Shown: positions 1 to 12,073 of the stretch, piece by piece | How the letters are laid out: every line of letters begins with the position of its first letter | Position numbering within the stretch: the first letter of the stretch is position 1 | Notes under the pieces: generated by a model | The model's database searches: none | Seen by the model: only the letters and a program-made list of their open reading frames with translations | Told to the model about the DNA's origin: nothing | Assembly: GCF_000499845.2 (NCBI RefSeq) | Contig: NC_023755.2 | Location: forward strand, 3,648,087-3,712,086 | Source of the DNA: Phaseolus vulgaris | Lineage: Eukaryota; Streptophyta; Magnoliopsida; Fabales; Fabaceae | Direction: 5' to 3' | DNA: 64,000 nt | Translations under genes and position numbers: made by a program

Positions 1-1440
1 TGGGTGACACAAAAGTTTGAGATGTTGATATGATGGAAAAGTGAACTTTAGATTTGGTAATACCATTCAAGAGCTTATAAAGTAGCAAGGTCTTAATTTG
101 GCTTTAGAAGATGAAAAAGTTGACTTACATGAATGAAGAGGGTATGGAAAAAGATCCAAAATAACATTGTAAGCATGATTTGGTTAGCTCTTGAGATAAA
201 GTATGTGATGAAGGACACAACATCAAAGGCCTTGTATGGGAGAAACTCAAGAACAACTATGCATCCAAGCAACTAACCAATAGTTTGTTTGAAGATATTC
301 TTGTATCAACACAAAACGGACATCATAGGTAATCCCCATTACACTAATAAATTCAACCCCTTGTGCCATCTGTTAAATGCAGACAATAATCTCTAATGAG
401 TAGAGATTGTTGTTGTTGGCCTAACTTACCAAGGCCACACAAACCTTTGATTCAAACATCGCTAGTAGGGAGCACAATGTAGAAGTTGGATGAGGTGACT
501 TTCGCTCCAAAAGAATGAGAGAATGACGAGAAACGAAATTATTGATACTGAAGGTTGAGCATTAACCACGGAGGAGCCTAAGCAAGAAGGAGTCAATCAA
601 GAAGACATGATGAATTGAGAGGAAGAACAAAATTGTAACATCAGTAACAAGAAACGAGCAACATGACTACTTTAGGGAGAGGAGAAAGATTTGCAAGAAG
701 AGTGCAATAAATGAGGGAGCATCTGAAATAAACTAAGTTATCAATAGAGATAATGACAACTCTAAGGCTAACATGGTCAAAAACTTTGATGAAGATTGTA
801 ATTGACAACTGCAAGGAGGTTGCTATATCAAAATAAAAAGTGATGGATTTTACTACATCAAAGCACATTTGTAGAGACCATGTGATGTTTAACAACTTGA
901 AAACTAGCTAAGAGTTTGACAATTTCACATCAGGAAATGGGGAGAAAATGAAAGACTTGAAAACTAGCTAAGAGTTTGACCATTTCACATCAGGAAATGG
1001 GGAGAAAATGAAAGACATTATGAGTGAGAAAATGGTTTGTATATTTTTTTGTTGCCAATATCACTTCATTGGAAAAGATGGCACCGCAAGGGTATGTTGG
1101 TACAAAGTGGGAATGCAGGTGTACAAGGGAGGCACTTGGTTTTGCGAGGAAAAAAAATGAGGAACTTTGAAAGGGAAGGCAATAGCGATACCAAGGTTGA
1201 GAAGGTAAAATTTTCCAAAGAGGTGGTATTCTGAAACTTTAATTGAAGGAAAAAGTGTTGGAAAGAAAAATAAATTTCCAAATAATCGTGGTAAGTGGAA
1301 GGTATTTTCAATTCTTGGACTCCAACGCCATAATGAGAGGGTATGTGAAGAAATGGGTTAACCAGGGTTATTGATAGTGGATGGCAGACTATGGCAGTCA
1401 GCCAAAGAATGCATTCTGGCAAATGGCCAATGTACGACAA
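1..1440 (+). pseudogene. Decayed Ty1-copia gag/protease remnant, truncated by the window edge
   Basis: Broken reading frames on the plus strand resemble a copia gag (UBN2-type) region. Bases about 90-120 encode GLNLALEDEKVDLHE, and about 215-290 encode KDTTSKALWEKLKNNYASKQ, the typical gag run before the leucine-rich stretch. Bases 340-500 keep a weak match to the middle of gag, and 640-720 look like a worn zinc-knuckle region. Bases 1115-1180 encode a piece (GGHLVLRGKK-like) that resembles the segment after copia protease. Stops and frameshifts occur throughout, so nothing here can be expressed as a polyprotein. Integrase and RT are not seen. The remnant may lie in the last intron or the 3' flank of the DnaJ gene on the opposite strand. 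Confidence 0.55.
901..1016 (+). repeat. 60 bp tandem duplication
   Basis: Two adjacent 60-base units, 901-960 and 961-1020, are identical except for one internal change (gacaattt versus gaccattt) and the last few bases. It lies inside the copia remnant and looks like a recent local duplication. Confidence 0.9.
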
Positions 1441-3120
1441 CCAATTTTAAAAACAAAATACATACAGATTGATAAATATTAAAAAAATGATGAAATAAGA
1501 AGTCCAAAACTAACAATAACATCAAGTTTTTTACTTCAAATAATAAAAAAATGATAACAAAATAGCATGTTCAAGACAGGCACGGTGGTTGGTTGGAATA
1601 ATCCAAGGTGGAAGTAGAAAAAAAAAAATATATTAAACAATCAGAGAGATCATTGGGTGGTTGCTGGAGATAGTGGTCACAGTTGTTGGGTGGTTGTGGG
1701 ATAAGATAACCAATGCCTATTGAGTCTCGTTCATGAATGGAGTCATATTTTTTTCCTTTATAATGAAGAGATCATGAAAAGAAGATGAAACATCCCAACC
1801 AAAGCAAGAAAAGAGAGCAGATGCAAGCGTGTGATCACTTTTGAGTGTCTGCTGTAATGAATGATATCCTTTCTTAGAACCCTTGAGTGGGGGGTATTAT
1901 TAAGGCATGTGTAGTGACAATATGTAATGGGTGGAAATTCTAGTAATCATATTTGAGATGGAGAAACTATTAGTAGTTAGTATCTTATGATTCACGATAC
2001 GTATTGTACGAAACGATACGGTTTCACCCTCCCACAATACGAATCGTGTGAAGAATCTTTTTCGTCCCTGAATCTTAGCTGTATCATGCGATTCGCACAA
2101 AGAATCGCTGAATCCCGAAACGAAACGATTCCGTATTGTGTGAATCAGTGTAGATTTTAAAAAATGAGTAAATAAAAAAAGATAGACATAATTTGTTTAA
2201 TAACATGTATGCACCATAGAGGTTGTTTTGGTGAAATTGTGTGGTATATATATACATATATATATATAATTTATTGTATCTTGTATGTATACATATCTTA
2301 TATATTTAAGTATATATTAAATTTTTTAATGTTTATGAATCTTACGATTCACGATACGAAACAATTTATGATTCATAATATCAATTCTCCGATACACTAC
2401 TTGTATCTCGATTCTACTACCATGTGAGACAATTCTATGAATTTAACCAAGAGGTGTTTGAATCAAATCAATTACCATGTGGGTGATTCCATTGCTGTGT
2501 TTTTTCCCAACACATCATGACTATATAATTCATATATTTGCCAGATCATACCTTCTTTCACCATGGAATATACTAGAAGTGTAAACAAAAATGTAAACAT
2601 CCCCAATAAAAGCAATTGATATTATAAAAAATACAGATATATACATAATTTAATTACTGTATAGCATGTTTGCATCTACGTTTCAAATTCACATTATTCT
2701 TCAAATCTGCATAACAAATAAGTAAACAACACAAAAGTAACTTTTAGTTGCTTCAGGCTGATCGGTGTCTAGAGGCAACTGACATATGTGTCAAACACGC
2801 CCCTAGTAATGCTAGGGGAAGGCGATTTACACAAAAGGCTTACTTTGGTAAAAAAAAAAAGTTTACCCCTCTCCCCTCCCAACCCCAATGAAGATGTCAC
2901 AACTCCATATAGTGTTAAGATTAGGTGGACCATTTCACATGATCCCAAATTGACAACAAATATACAAAAAATATATTATGCCCAACTTGGCAAAACACTT
3001 TCTCTATCTAGGCCTACCAATTAGCTTCCCCAGAATTATAAACTAATACTACAAACAAAATACAGGCATAAGTTAAAAGAAAGCTGGAAAAAAAATCAAC
3101 TAGAATTAGGCTTAAAACTT
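1441..3120. other. Intergenic or intronic stretch with a GATTC/CGATACG-rich repeat
   Basis: No gene is supported. Around 1980-2160 and 2335-2430 there are repeated short motifs of the type GATTCACGATACG and ACGAATCG on both strands, typical of a dispersed plant repeat. An AT microsatellite-like tract lies at 2240-2320. The missing DnaJ 3' exons were looked for on the minus strand here and not found. Confidence 0.4.
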
Positions 3121-3138
3121 TTAATAGACAAACATTAC

Positions 3139-6100
3139 CTGAGTGATACTTAAGACAGCATCTACATGAATATCAGATCCTTCTCTACGGAAGACAGGAT
3201 CGTCCCTGACCTGCACAAAGGAAAATGATAAATAAATGATTTGGCTTGTTAGAAGATGTAGGAGAAAAATGAAAATCATGACCAAGCAATGAATATATTG
3301 AACAGTCACCTTAATAGTAACAAAAAGATCACCAGGATTATCTCCATCGGGATCTGAACCGCCACTTCGATAAACCTTTATAGTTTCATTGTTGTCAATC
3401 CCTGCAAATGTACAAGCATGCCAATCAGTCAACCCATTTTTTCCTTTTAGCTCCCTCAGTTAATAAAATCAAATTAATCAATAGAAAGATAGTCAACACC
3501 CAATATCGCTCTAAATTATTAAAAGGTAAGTGATCAAAAGCATCAACTTTACTATTGTAAAAAACTGTAGCTTCTTTCTGTTTGTGTTTGTTGCCAGATT
3601 AATACTAATGTATAATGGCAAAACTCAGATTTAGTAATGGATTTCTTTCTAGCTTCTACCAAACAAATTTTATTCCGAAAAGCAGTATAAGGAAAATCCA
3701 TAGGGAAACTACTCATTCATTTGACTTTTTTCTTTGAAAATTGTAATATGAATATGATTCACACAATAACAATGCATTGTAAAATTTTAAAAATAATGCT
3801 TACCAGCCATAATATCCAATTTGACTGATTTTGTTCCTTTGGTAACCTTTGCCCCTTTGCATGACTTGCAGAAATTCTGACACCAAGAAAGAAAAGAACA
3901 AAATTACTAGCAATTGGTATGAAAAATCAGTACAAACACATGCATATGATGAACCTACAATATTGATTGTATAATTTCTTTAAAAATTAATGAAATAAGA
4001 ATGAAAAAAAGCAACAATATTAAGCAACACAGAAAGTTACATGAATCAAAGGCAAATCCATCATATCCAAATTTACAGAATAAGAGAATTAATATGAAAA
4101 AAATTAAACATTTGCATCATACCGATACAATTTTGCCAGTTCCCTTACATGTACCACAAGTACTCTCCATCCTAAATATGCCAGTTTGTACAAATGTCTG
4201 GACATATAACAAAAGCCATCAAGTTAACATTTATCATAACAATAATAAGCATTATTAAAGGAAGTTATATTTAAGACAATACTGACCACTCCTGCCCCTT
4301 TACAGCGCTTACAAGTTTCAGGTCTTGTACCAGGAGGAACACCACTCCCACCTGAAATAGTCAACAAAGATAAAGAATTTGTCACCTTCCAGGACCATAG
4401 GCCTTGCAAACTAAACTACATGTAGTAGAGACCGCTAAGAATTAAGCATGTAAATTATGTTTAAGTCATGAGCATACCACAAGTGTTACAGAGCACTTCT
4501 GTTTGAAATGTAACATTTTTGGTGCATCCTCGGACAGCTTCCATAAAAGATAGTTCAATAAAAGTCTGTGAACAATAATAGAACAAGCTGCATTTTCTCA
4601 AACAAGTCCTGGAATAGTTAAAGATGTCCAGAAGATATGAAGATAGAAAGAACCTTGACATCTTCTCCACCAATATTCTGATGAAAAAAGTTCTTGACAA
4701 AATCCTGATCACCATTTGAGGGAAATGGTTAGAGGATTAAAAATCACACTAGTCTTCAAATGTGGGACAAGTAATTCAAGCAAATTTCTTAGACATTTTT
4801 GTTCTATTTTAGTGCAATAATTTATTGAATCACTATTTTCTAATACTCTTTTCTACTACAATTAAATTTAAAAGCAGGAGAGGCACAACCAAACATAACA
4901 ATTACAAATTAGGATGCTTGATTGCTTGTATGATTATTGAAGCAAGCGCATTTGTAAACTATTTAAAAACTAAATAGATTATTCTGCCATTAATCTGAAC
5001 CACTAACTGATGCAGTTGTGTGATTAGTGTCTGAACAGCACGCAACAACAACAGATCCTTCCATTAGAACATCACATGTTTAACAGTAGAACTGCATACA
5101 TATTCATTTCTACTAAGAAAAAATCCTAATAAAAACTCTACAGCAATGCAGACTAAACTACTAAAAAATTATAGAGGATCAACCAATATACAATTAGACA
5201 TGACCAATAGCAAGAATATCGAAAGCAGCAAGTCATTACATGATCTCGGAATATCTGCTCGAATGGATTAAAGCCGCTATCACCTTCAAAACCAGAGCTT
5301 TGTTGGTTTACAAACGCATTATGGCCAATCTACAAATCCATATTAAATCAAATCAAATCATAGAGATAATTAATAAATAAGATAAAATAAGAGCATGTTT
5401 GGAAAAGATTAATTTCGAGATTTCAGACATTTTTGGGGATTACAGTTGTTTCCAATATCAGCTGTGTTAATCTTTAAGATTTGTAAAAAGCATTTTTTTC
5501 TGAAAATTAAGCTGACTATGAATCTAGAAATTTGCAGCTTATAACTATTTTCCAATAGCCTTTTTTCCCTTTCAGCTTTATACTTTTTTTCTTATGTAAA
5601 AGCTGATTTTTTTCTATTGAATTCAAACAAAATTTATTATCTTAAAACTAATTTTGAACAAACTTACTGTAAGAAAAACTAATTTTGATTATATAATCTA
5701 TAATAATTGACTATACATATCATATAATCAATTATTGCAATAACATGATTTTTACAGCTCTCGCAAACACATCTAAAACAAAAGGTGCTAATTTTCACTT
5801 CATTCAACATTTTCCCCCTCAAATATCTCTATCCTCCAACTCCATAAAACAGAGGTCTTCTGCTCAAGTCCAGCTATTATTTCCTTGTTATATTATGATC
5901 TACAATGTAGGTGTCTTGTGCATAAAATCAGTAACCTGTCCTATAAATTTACCCCAATAGTGTAACAGAAAAAGGTAACAAAAATATATCAGGAAAGACA
6001 TAAGACCTGATCATACTGTTGACGCTTTTCCTCATCCTTCAAAACCTACAATGCAGTTATTCAAAGGGGAAGAGCCAAGAAAACATAAGCAAGTTCACTC

Positions 6101-7344
6101 ATCACATAACAATTTACAGTAGAGCTCTAGGTAAATAACAAGCACAAGAGTACACCTCATATGCCACTGAAACTTCTTGAAACTTCTTTTCAGCTTCAGG
6201 ATCATCTTTGTTTGTGTCTGGATGGAGCTTCTTTGCAAGCTGCATAACATGGAGAAAACAAACAGTAAATAAAATAAATACTTTATTTAAATAAGCCAAA
6301 TGTTCACCTAAAACTTAAAAAATGTTTGCTGATACAAAAACACATGTATATTAATACTAGTAAAGTAAAACCTACCCCATAGTATGCCTTCTTAACTTCA
6401 GAAGTACTTGCATTCTTACTCACACCAAGCACTTCGTAATAGTCTCTAGCCAATGATGCTGAAAAGTCATTGAGGATATAAAAGAAATCATTCAAATGCA
6501 AGGGTCAATAAACAAATATATCCATCCAGGGGAATGACAAAAACAGATAATGCAGGGCTACTTCAATAAAAGTAGCATTAACTTCAGGCCACTTATACTT
6601 CACCACCAAAGGAAAAGACAAAAACAAGCCATGAATAACCAAAGAAGATTTTGAAATGCATTTCGATGTGACATCAGCAGGAATGGAAAGTAAGGCAAGC
6701 ACACAAAGCATCTTATACCTGACCCATGAATGGACCTAGATGTCCCCCAATATGTATTAGCCGCTCCATACAGCAACCAGTTCTTCAAAGCAATACCATC
6801 TCCAACTGCAATTAGACAGAGCAGAAAAAGTTCAGCAAAAAAACCAGAAAATCATACCGTTCCTTTTGTAATAAGATGTTCAATATAACATCGGGAAAAA
6901 TAATAATAGGAGCAACAACTGTCAAACTAATCCAAAACAAAACTGACTTATTCCACATATTCTCATTCCTTCGTATAATTGCACAACAAAATTAAAAAAA
7001 CAAAAACAAGAAATTGAAACTTGCATTATTGTCTTCAACACATACCTTTTGGAGTTAAGTTCCCGATAACTCTGTATGGATTACCAAGTCCCGAACTCAA
7101 TGTCCTATAACCCCTTTGGCACACTCCTTCACATATCTGAGATTTATCCAAAACAAATCAACCAAGCAAAACAAAATTCCATCAAAGTAGACAGATAAAA
7201 CGTCTCAAAATTTGAAGTAGAATAATGAATGACAAATCAAGGGCGAGAGAGAGAGGAAGGGTTGTCCAGTACAGGTTCGTCAGCATGACGGAGGAATTTA
7301 GCGGGCAGAGATCGGAGGAGCCTAACGCCATTGGAACGAAGCAT
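3139..7344 (-). CDS. Mitochondrial DnaJ (Hsp40) co-chaperone, GFA2-like, 3' end not found
   Basis: A type I J-protein predicted to stimulate mitochondrial Hsp70 in protein folding. Fourteen exons join in frame: 7273-7344, 7046-7136, 6719-6805, 6376-6458, 6156-6239, 6007-6045, 5240-5329, 4654-4704, 4478-4565, 4287-4351, 4123-4197, 3804-3876, 3310-3401 and 3139-3210. All have GT-AG borders, and they give 354 residues. The ATG at 7344 opens an Arg/Leu-rich presequence. The J domain spans about residues 88-155 with the HPD triad at 117-119. A four-repeat Cys-rich zinc finger follows (about 225-298: [32 protein letters not shown]). Exons 13-14 begin the substrate-binding domain and end at ...[10 protein letters not shown] before a good GT donor. 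The remaining roughly 80-100 residues usual for the family are not visible, so the last exons lie left of the window or were lost. Confidence 0.9.
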
Positions 7345-8639
7345 TTGGGAGCACCTCAATAAGAAAAGTTGAATCTTTGGAAGGAGAATTGGGGGTTTCT
7401 GGTTGCAAGCAATAGCCCTAAAACCCCTTCCAAAAACCCTAATGTGTTTAGCAATTGGAATGTTCTAGTTGTTAGGAAGAGAAGAGAGGCAAAGAAATGT
7501 TTAACTTTTTAAAAAAAAAATGTACTTTGCATTAATTTTATAGAATAAAGAGAAAAAAAAAACACAAATTTGTTCTCCAAGTGCATGTTTTCTTAACACA
7601 CCTCTCAATATAATAAGGAAAATAACTTCTTATAAATTATAACTCATAATTTTCAAAAATATTCTTTTAAATATATTAAAAAGATTTTGTATTGTACATT
7701 TCAAAACCATTCTTAAAAAAATATATTTTATAGTAATCATAAAAACATAGTAAAATGTATAATTTAAGATGTATAAATAGAAAGACCTACACCAACTTAT
7801 TGAATTGGATGTTACATCAAATCACTTATACATCTTAAATTACAGTATCTAAAAGATGTTAAAATTTTAAAAAGTTTTCCATAATTCCATTTTGATAAAC
7901 AAAAATACATAAATAAATTATAATATTCCCATGTATAAGTCTTAAATTTGTTTAAATTTAATAATATATAATTCTTAAACATCAATAATAAATTAAGTAT
8001 TTTATTAACATGTATGGTCTCTTCCAATCATATTTACACACTCAAGGGGCACTCTTTTATCAAAAGTCATGGCCACTCACATACAAAACCCTAAATATAA
8101 TTTTTTATTACCATAATGCTTAATTGTATTAATTGAAATTGTGATTTTAAAATTTAATTAAAATTAAGTAGAAACATTATTTATACAACTAATTAGAGAA
8201 TTTTTTACTATAATTATGGGAGTTATTATTATATTGTAGTTGTTATTATTAGTTTTATTATATGATTATTATTACGTCATCGTAAAAAGTTTCATGAATT
8301 TATAAAAACAAATTAGTATATTTGTAACCATGGTTTTTTACAACATTCTTATGAATTATGCTTAAAAATAAAATAAAATTTAAATAAATTATATTACTCA
8401 TTAAATGGAACTACTTAGAGCTATGGCTTCATCAACCATTACAAATATTTTTAAGTAATAATAATATTTGATTACTCATTTTTTATAATAAACTTTACTC
8501 TTTTATTTTTTATATTTAAAAATCACCCCTTTAAATCTCTAGCATCTATATTTATCATATTAAATTTCTTTTAGTCATTTGTAAATAGAGAATAAAAGAT
8601 ATTAGAATTGGTTTAAATAGAAATTACAATATATTAAAA
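7345..8639. other. AT-rich intergenic region
   Basis: The first ~150 bases are the likely promoter and 5' UTR of the DnaJ gene. The rest is very AT-rich with no coding signal that I can support. Confidence 0.5.
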
Positions 8640-8866
8640 TATTATGTAAGAATTTGTCGACAATAGAGAGATTGGTTTCAAATTTGATAAATTCTCATTG
8701 AAGGAGTATGGTATATATATACAAACAAAATTAAAATTACTGAAAAGGAATATAAAACCTAATTATGTCACATAATAACTAATTATATCATATGATAATT
8801 GATATATAATTTTCTTAATAACTAATAATATCATATGATAACTGGTATATTCTTTAATACTCCCGT
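8640..8866 (-). repeat. Probable 3' LTR of the decayed copia element
   Basis: It lies directly after the end of the RNase H remnant and a purine tract (CTTGACGGGAG on the minus strand). It contains a TGTATATATATACC TATA-like block near 8705-8725. The outer boundary is a guess because there is no second LTR to compare with. Confidence 0.4.
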
Positions 8867-8884
8867 CAAGTTGGAGAGTGCAAA

Positions 8885-11800
8885 TCAAGAACTCCTAACT
8901 TGTTGCATAAAAATTCAAATTGCTCTCTACCAAGTGCTTTTGTAAAAATGTCTACCAACTGCGTCTTTATAGAAACATAACATGGATGAATCTCACATGC
9001 TTGAAGTTTTTCTCGAATTATGTGATAATCAATCTCAATGTGTTTTGTACGTTCGTAAAAATTGGATTAGCTGCAATATGTAAAGTTGCTTGATTATCAC
9101 AAAATAACAAAGTCGGTTTGTGCAATTCAACCTTTAAATCCCGAAGTATATATCTCAACCAAGTCAATTACATACAAGTATTTTTCATTGCTTTGTATTA
9201 TGCTTCTGCCGATAAACGTGATACATTTGTTAGTTTCTTCGATTTCCAAGAGATGAGTGATGATCCGAGAAAACCACACTAACCAAAAACAAAACACCTT
9301 GTAGTACGACATCCTCCCCAATCAGAATGACAATATGCATTAAGAGTTAAATTATTTTCATATGGTAGAAAAAAATCTTGACCTGAGGTCCCTTTAATAT
9401 ATCTAAGAACTCGTAACCATAAGATTTAACAGTAGTTGCAAAAGTGGAGAACCAATTTTGTGATGCTTGTTTTAAACCATAAATAGATTTTTGAAGCCGA
9501 CAGAACAGATTCTCCCCCTGTCGGTGCAGATCAAGAGGTGGAGTCATATACACCTCTTCTTCTAATGTCCCATGAAGAAATGCATTGTGCACATCAAGTT
9601 GATGGGTATAACAGTTGCGGGAAGCAGCAACAATTAGTAAACAACGAAGAGTGGTGAGTTTGGTAATAGGAGAACAAGTTTACTTATAGTTTATACCTTT
9701 AACTTGGGTGAAGCTCTTGGCGAGCAAACGAGCTTTATATCGTTCAATAGTCCCATCAAAATTATACTTCATTTTATATACCCAACGACAACCGATTGGT
9801 TTGTGCCCCAATGGAAGAGAAATCATATGCCATGTTTTGTTGAGTTCTAGTGTTTGAAGTTCAACAGACATGACTTGGCATCAAAGTGGATCACGGTCAG
9901 CTTGCTCGAAGGAAGATGGTTCTTTTTGTGTTGTTAAGAGGGCTAAAGAGGCACAGTGATGAGGAGAAAAATGAAAAACATACAAATGAGAAGAAAGGAG
10001 ATACCTTGTACCTTTGCAGGAACTTGATTGCGTTGAATAATGATTAATGTGGGAAGACATGTCGTAGTCTTTTTGCCATGCAGTAGGTTAAATATGACAG
10101 GTGGAACGACGTAGAGGAGGTTCATTGAGGGTCAAAATTGGTGACAGATTTGAGGGTTCTGACGTCGCGAAAAGTGAGGAAGAAGACGGAGTAGGCAATG
10201 GAGAATGAGATGAGGATGGTATGGCTGTTTCTGGGGATGAGGATTCTAGAATAGCGACATCATATGAAGGTGTAGGTGATTCGGGATTGTGAAGTAAGGG
10301 AAGCGTGGAATTGGGAGAAAAATTAGGAGAGGATATCAATGAATTAGTGTATCAAAAGAAATGTTGTGAGGTAGAGAAAAATATGGTGATGAATTTTGAG
10401 GAAACTGGAATGTTTTGGAATGAAAAGGGAAAATATTTCTTGAAAATATACGTCATGGCTTATGGATATTTTTTTTGTTTGTAAATAAAAAAATTTATAC
10501 CCCTTTTGGCCATGTGGATACCCCATGAAGACACAAATAGATACACTAGTGTCAAATTTTTGTTTAGGGTGGACATTGGTCGCGTAACATTCACAATCAA
10601 AATACCTGTAAATGTGCAAGAGAAGGAGGACGGTTATATAAGACCTCAAATGGAGATTTGTTAGATAACAAAAGTGTTGGAATTCAGTTTATGAGGTAAA
10701 CTGCAATTAAGACACATTCCTCCTATAATTCAAGTGGAACATTTGATTGAAACATGAGAGAATGAGTAACATTCAAAATGTGCCGATGTTTTTGTTCAAC
10801 AACTACATTTTGTTGTAGAGTGTGAATGCAAGAATTTTGGAGCTCGATTCCTTTATTTTGAAGAAAACTGTGAAGAGGAATAAATTTTGTGTCATTATCC
10901 ACTCTTATCGTTTGAACATTTGTTTGAAATTGAGTTTTGACGAATTGTATGAAATTAGTTCATAAAATTTGTGTCTCTGATTTATGTTGCATGAGAAAAG
11001 TCCACGTGCAACGAGAAAAATTGTCAACAATTGTAAGAAAGTAACGAAAATCAGTGTGTAGAGGAATTTTATGAGGATCCCAGACATCACAATGTAAAAG
11101 TGAAAAAGGAAATTTTGTGGTTATTGAGCTTTTGGAAAAAGACAGGTGTGTCTGCTTAGCCTTTGGACAAATTGTATAATTATTTCCTAGTTCTTTAGGA
11201 TGATCAAAGAGTAAATGTGACATTAATTTAAAACGAAAAAAAGATAGATGACCCAGACGTAAATGCCATAAGTCGGACGACTGTGAGGCATGGAAAATAA
11301 CTGATTTACCCTTTGATGGATGCATGTAGTATAGACCACCACATTATCTACCCAAGCCAATCATCTTCCCTGAAACCAAGTCCTGCAAAATACAAAATTC
11401 ATGAAAGAATAGAATGCAACAATTTAGGTCCATTGTGAGTTTGTTGGCTGAAACCGATTTCAAGTTAAAAGATGGGACACATAGAACATTTTTAAGTGTG
11501 AGTTTGTGATTAAAAGTAACGGTGTCAGTGCGTGTGACTTGTGTCGTAGCACCATTCGGTAAATTGATACTTGTAATATTGGAAGATGTGGGTTTAGTTA
11601 AAAGAGACATGTGGGAAACAATGTGATTTATGGCGCCGATATCCAAAATCCAAGAACTTACGCTACTATAATTAACAGACACAAGAGTTGATGGAATCAA
11701 ACCTGCGGCATTTACGTATGCGTCAACATTCCAAAAATTATTTTGATTTAATGCATTGATTGATTGAGCCCATTTTTGAATATGCTCCGCTATGAATCTT

Positions 11801-11998
11801 TGTACTGCACTAGAAGAAGTTGAATAAGATACTTCCTGAAATTTTGTCATGTTTGTCATGGATTGATCGTTGATGCCATTTAATTTGATAAGAACCAAGA
11901 CATAGCCTGATTGATCTAATGATGAATATAGAACGAGTGTGAGGGATTAGTGGTTTTGATATCTGATGCAGAACCACTCGAATTGTCTGCCATGACAA
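8885..11998 (-). pseudogene. Broken copia gag-pol polyprotein
   Basis: Pieces in order on the minus strand are as follows. A short gag start (about 11890-11995) is followed almost at once by protease (11344-11898, SWILDIGAINHI with DIGA in place of DSGA), so most of gag and the zinc knuckle are deleted. Pre-integrase and integrase core follow (10960-11325, HLRLGHLS... DVWDPH), then integrase C-terminal sequence (10344-10649) and a Ser/Pro-rich linker (10088-10339). RT comes in two blocks (9680-9871 with IGCRWVYKMKYN, and 9347-9592 with QNWFSTF-type sequence), with the YVDD region deleted. RNase H is in broken frames (8885-9330, including LLFCDNQATLHIA). It is not functional. Confidence 0.8.
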
Positions 11999-12053
11999 TA
12001 TGTATGTTTTTAGAAAGTATGAAAAATTTGATAATAAAGAGCACCAAGATCGT

Positions 12054-12065
12054 GCTCTCATACCA
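12054..12065 (-). other. Primer-binding site of the decayed copia element
   Basis: The minus strand reads TGGTATGAGAGC, one base off the usual initiator-Met tRNA complement TGGTATCAGAGC, just upstream of the gag remnant. Confidence 0.6.
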
Positions 12066-12073
12066 TGTCACAT

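Larger units (their letters stand above)
8640..12073 (-). mobile_element. Decayed Ty1-copia retrotransposon, 5' LTR not seen
   Basis: Read on the minus strand, the element runs from a primer-binding site at 12054-12065 through gag, protease, integrase, RT and RNase H pieces to a polypurine-like GACGGGAG and an LTR-like tail with a TATA run (about 8640-8866). Order and orientation are those of Ty1-copia. No upstream LTR could be recognised right of 12073, so the element looks truncated at its 5' end. Many stops and frameshifts show it is old. Confidence 0.75.
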
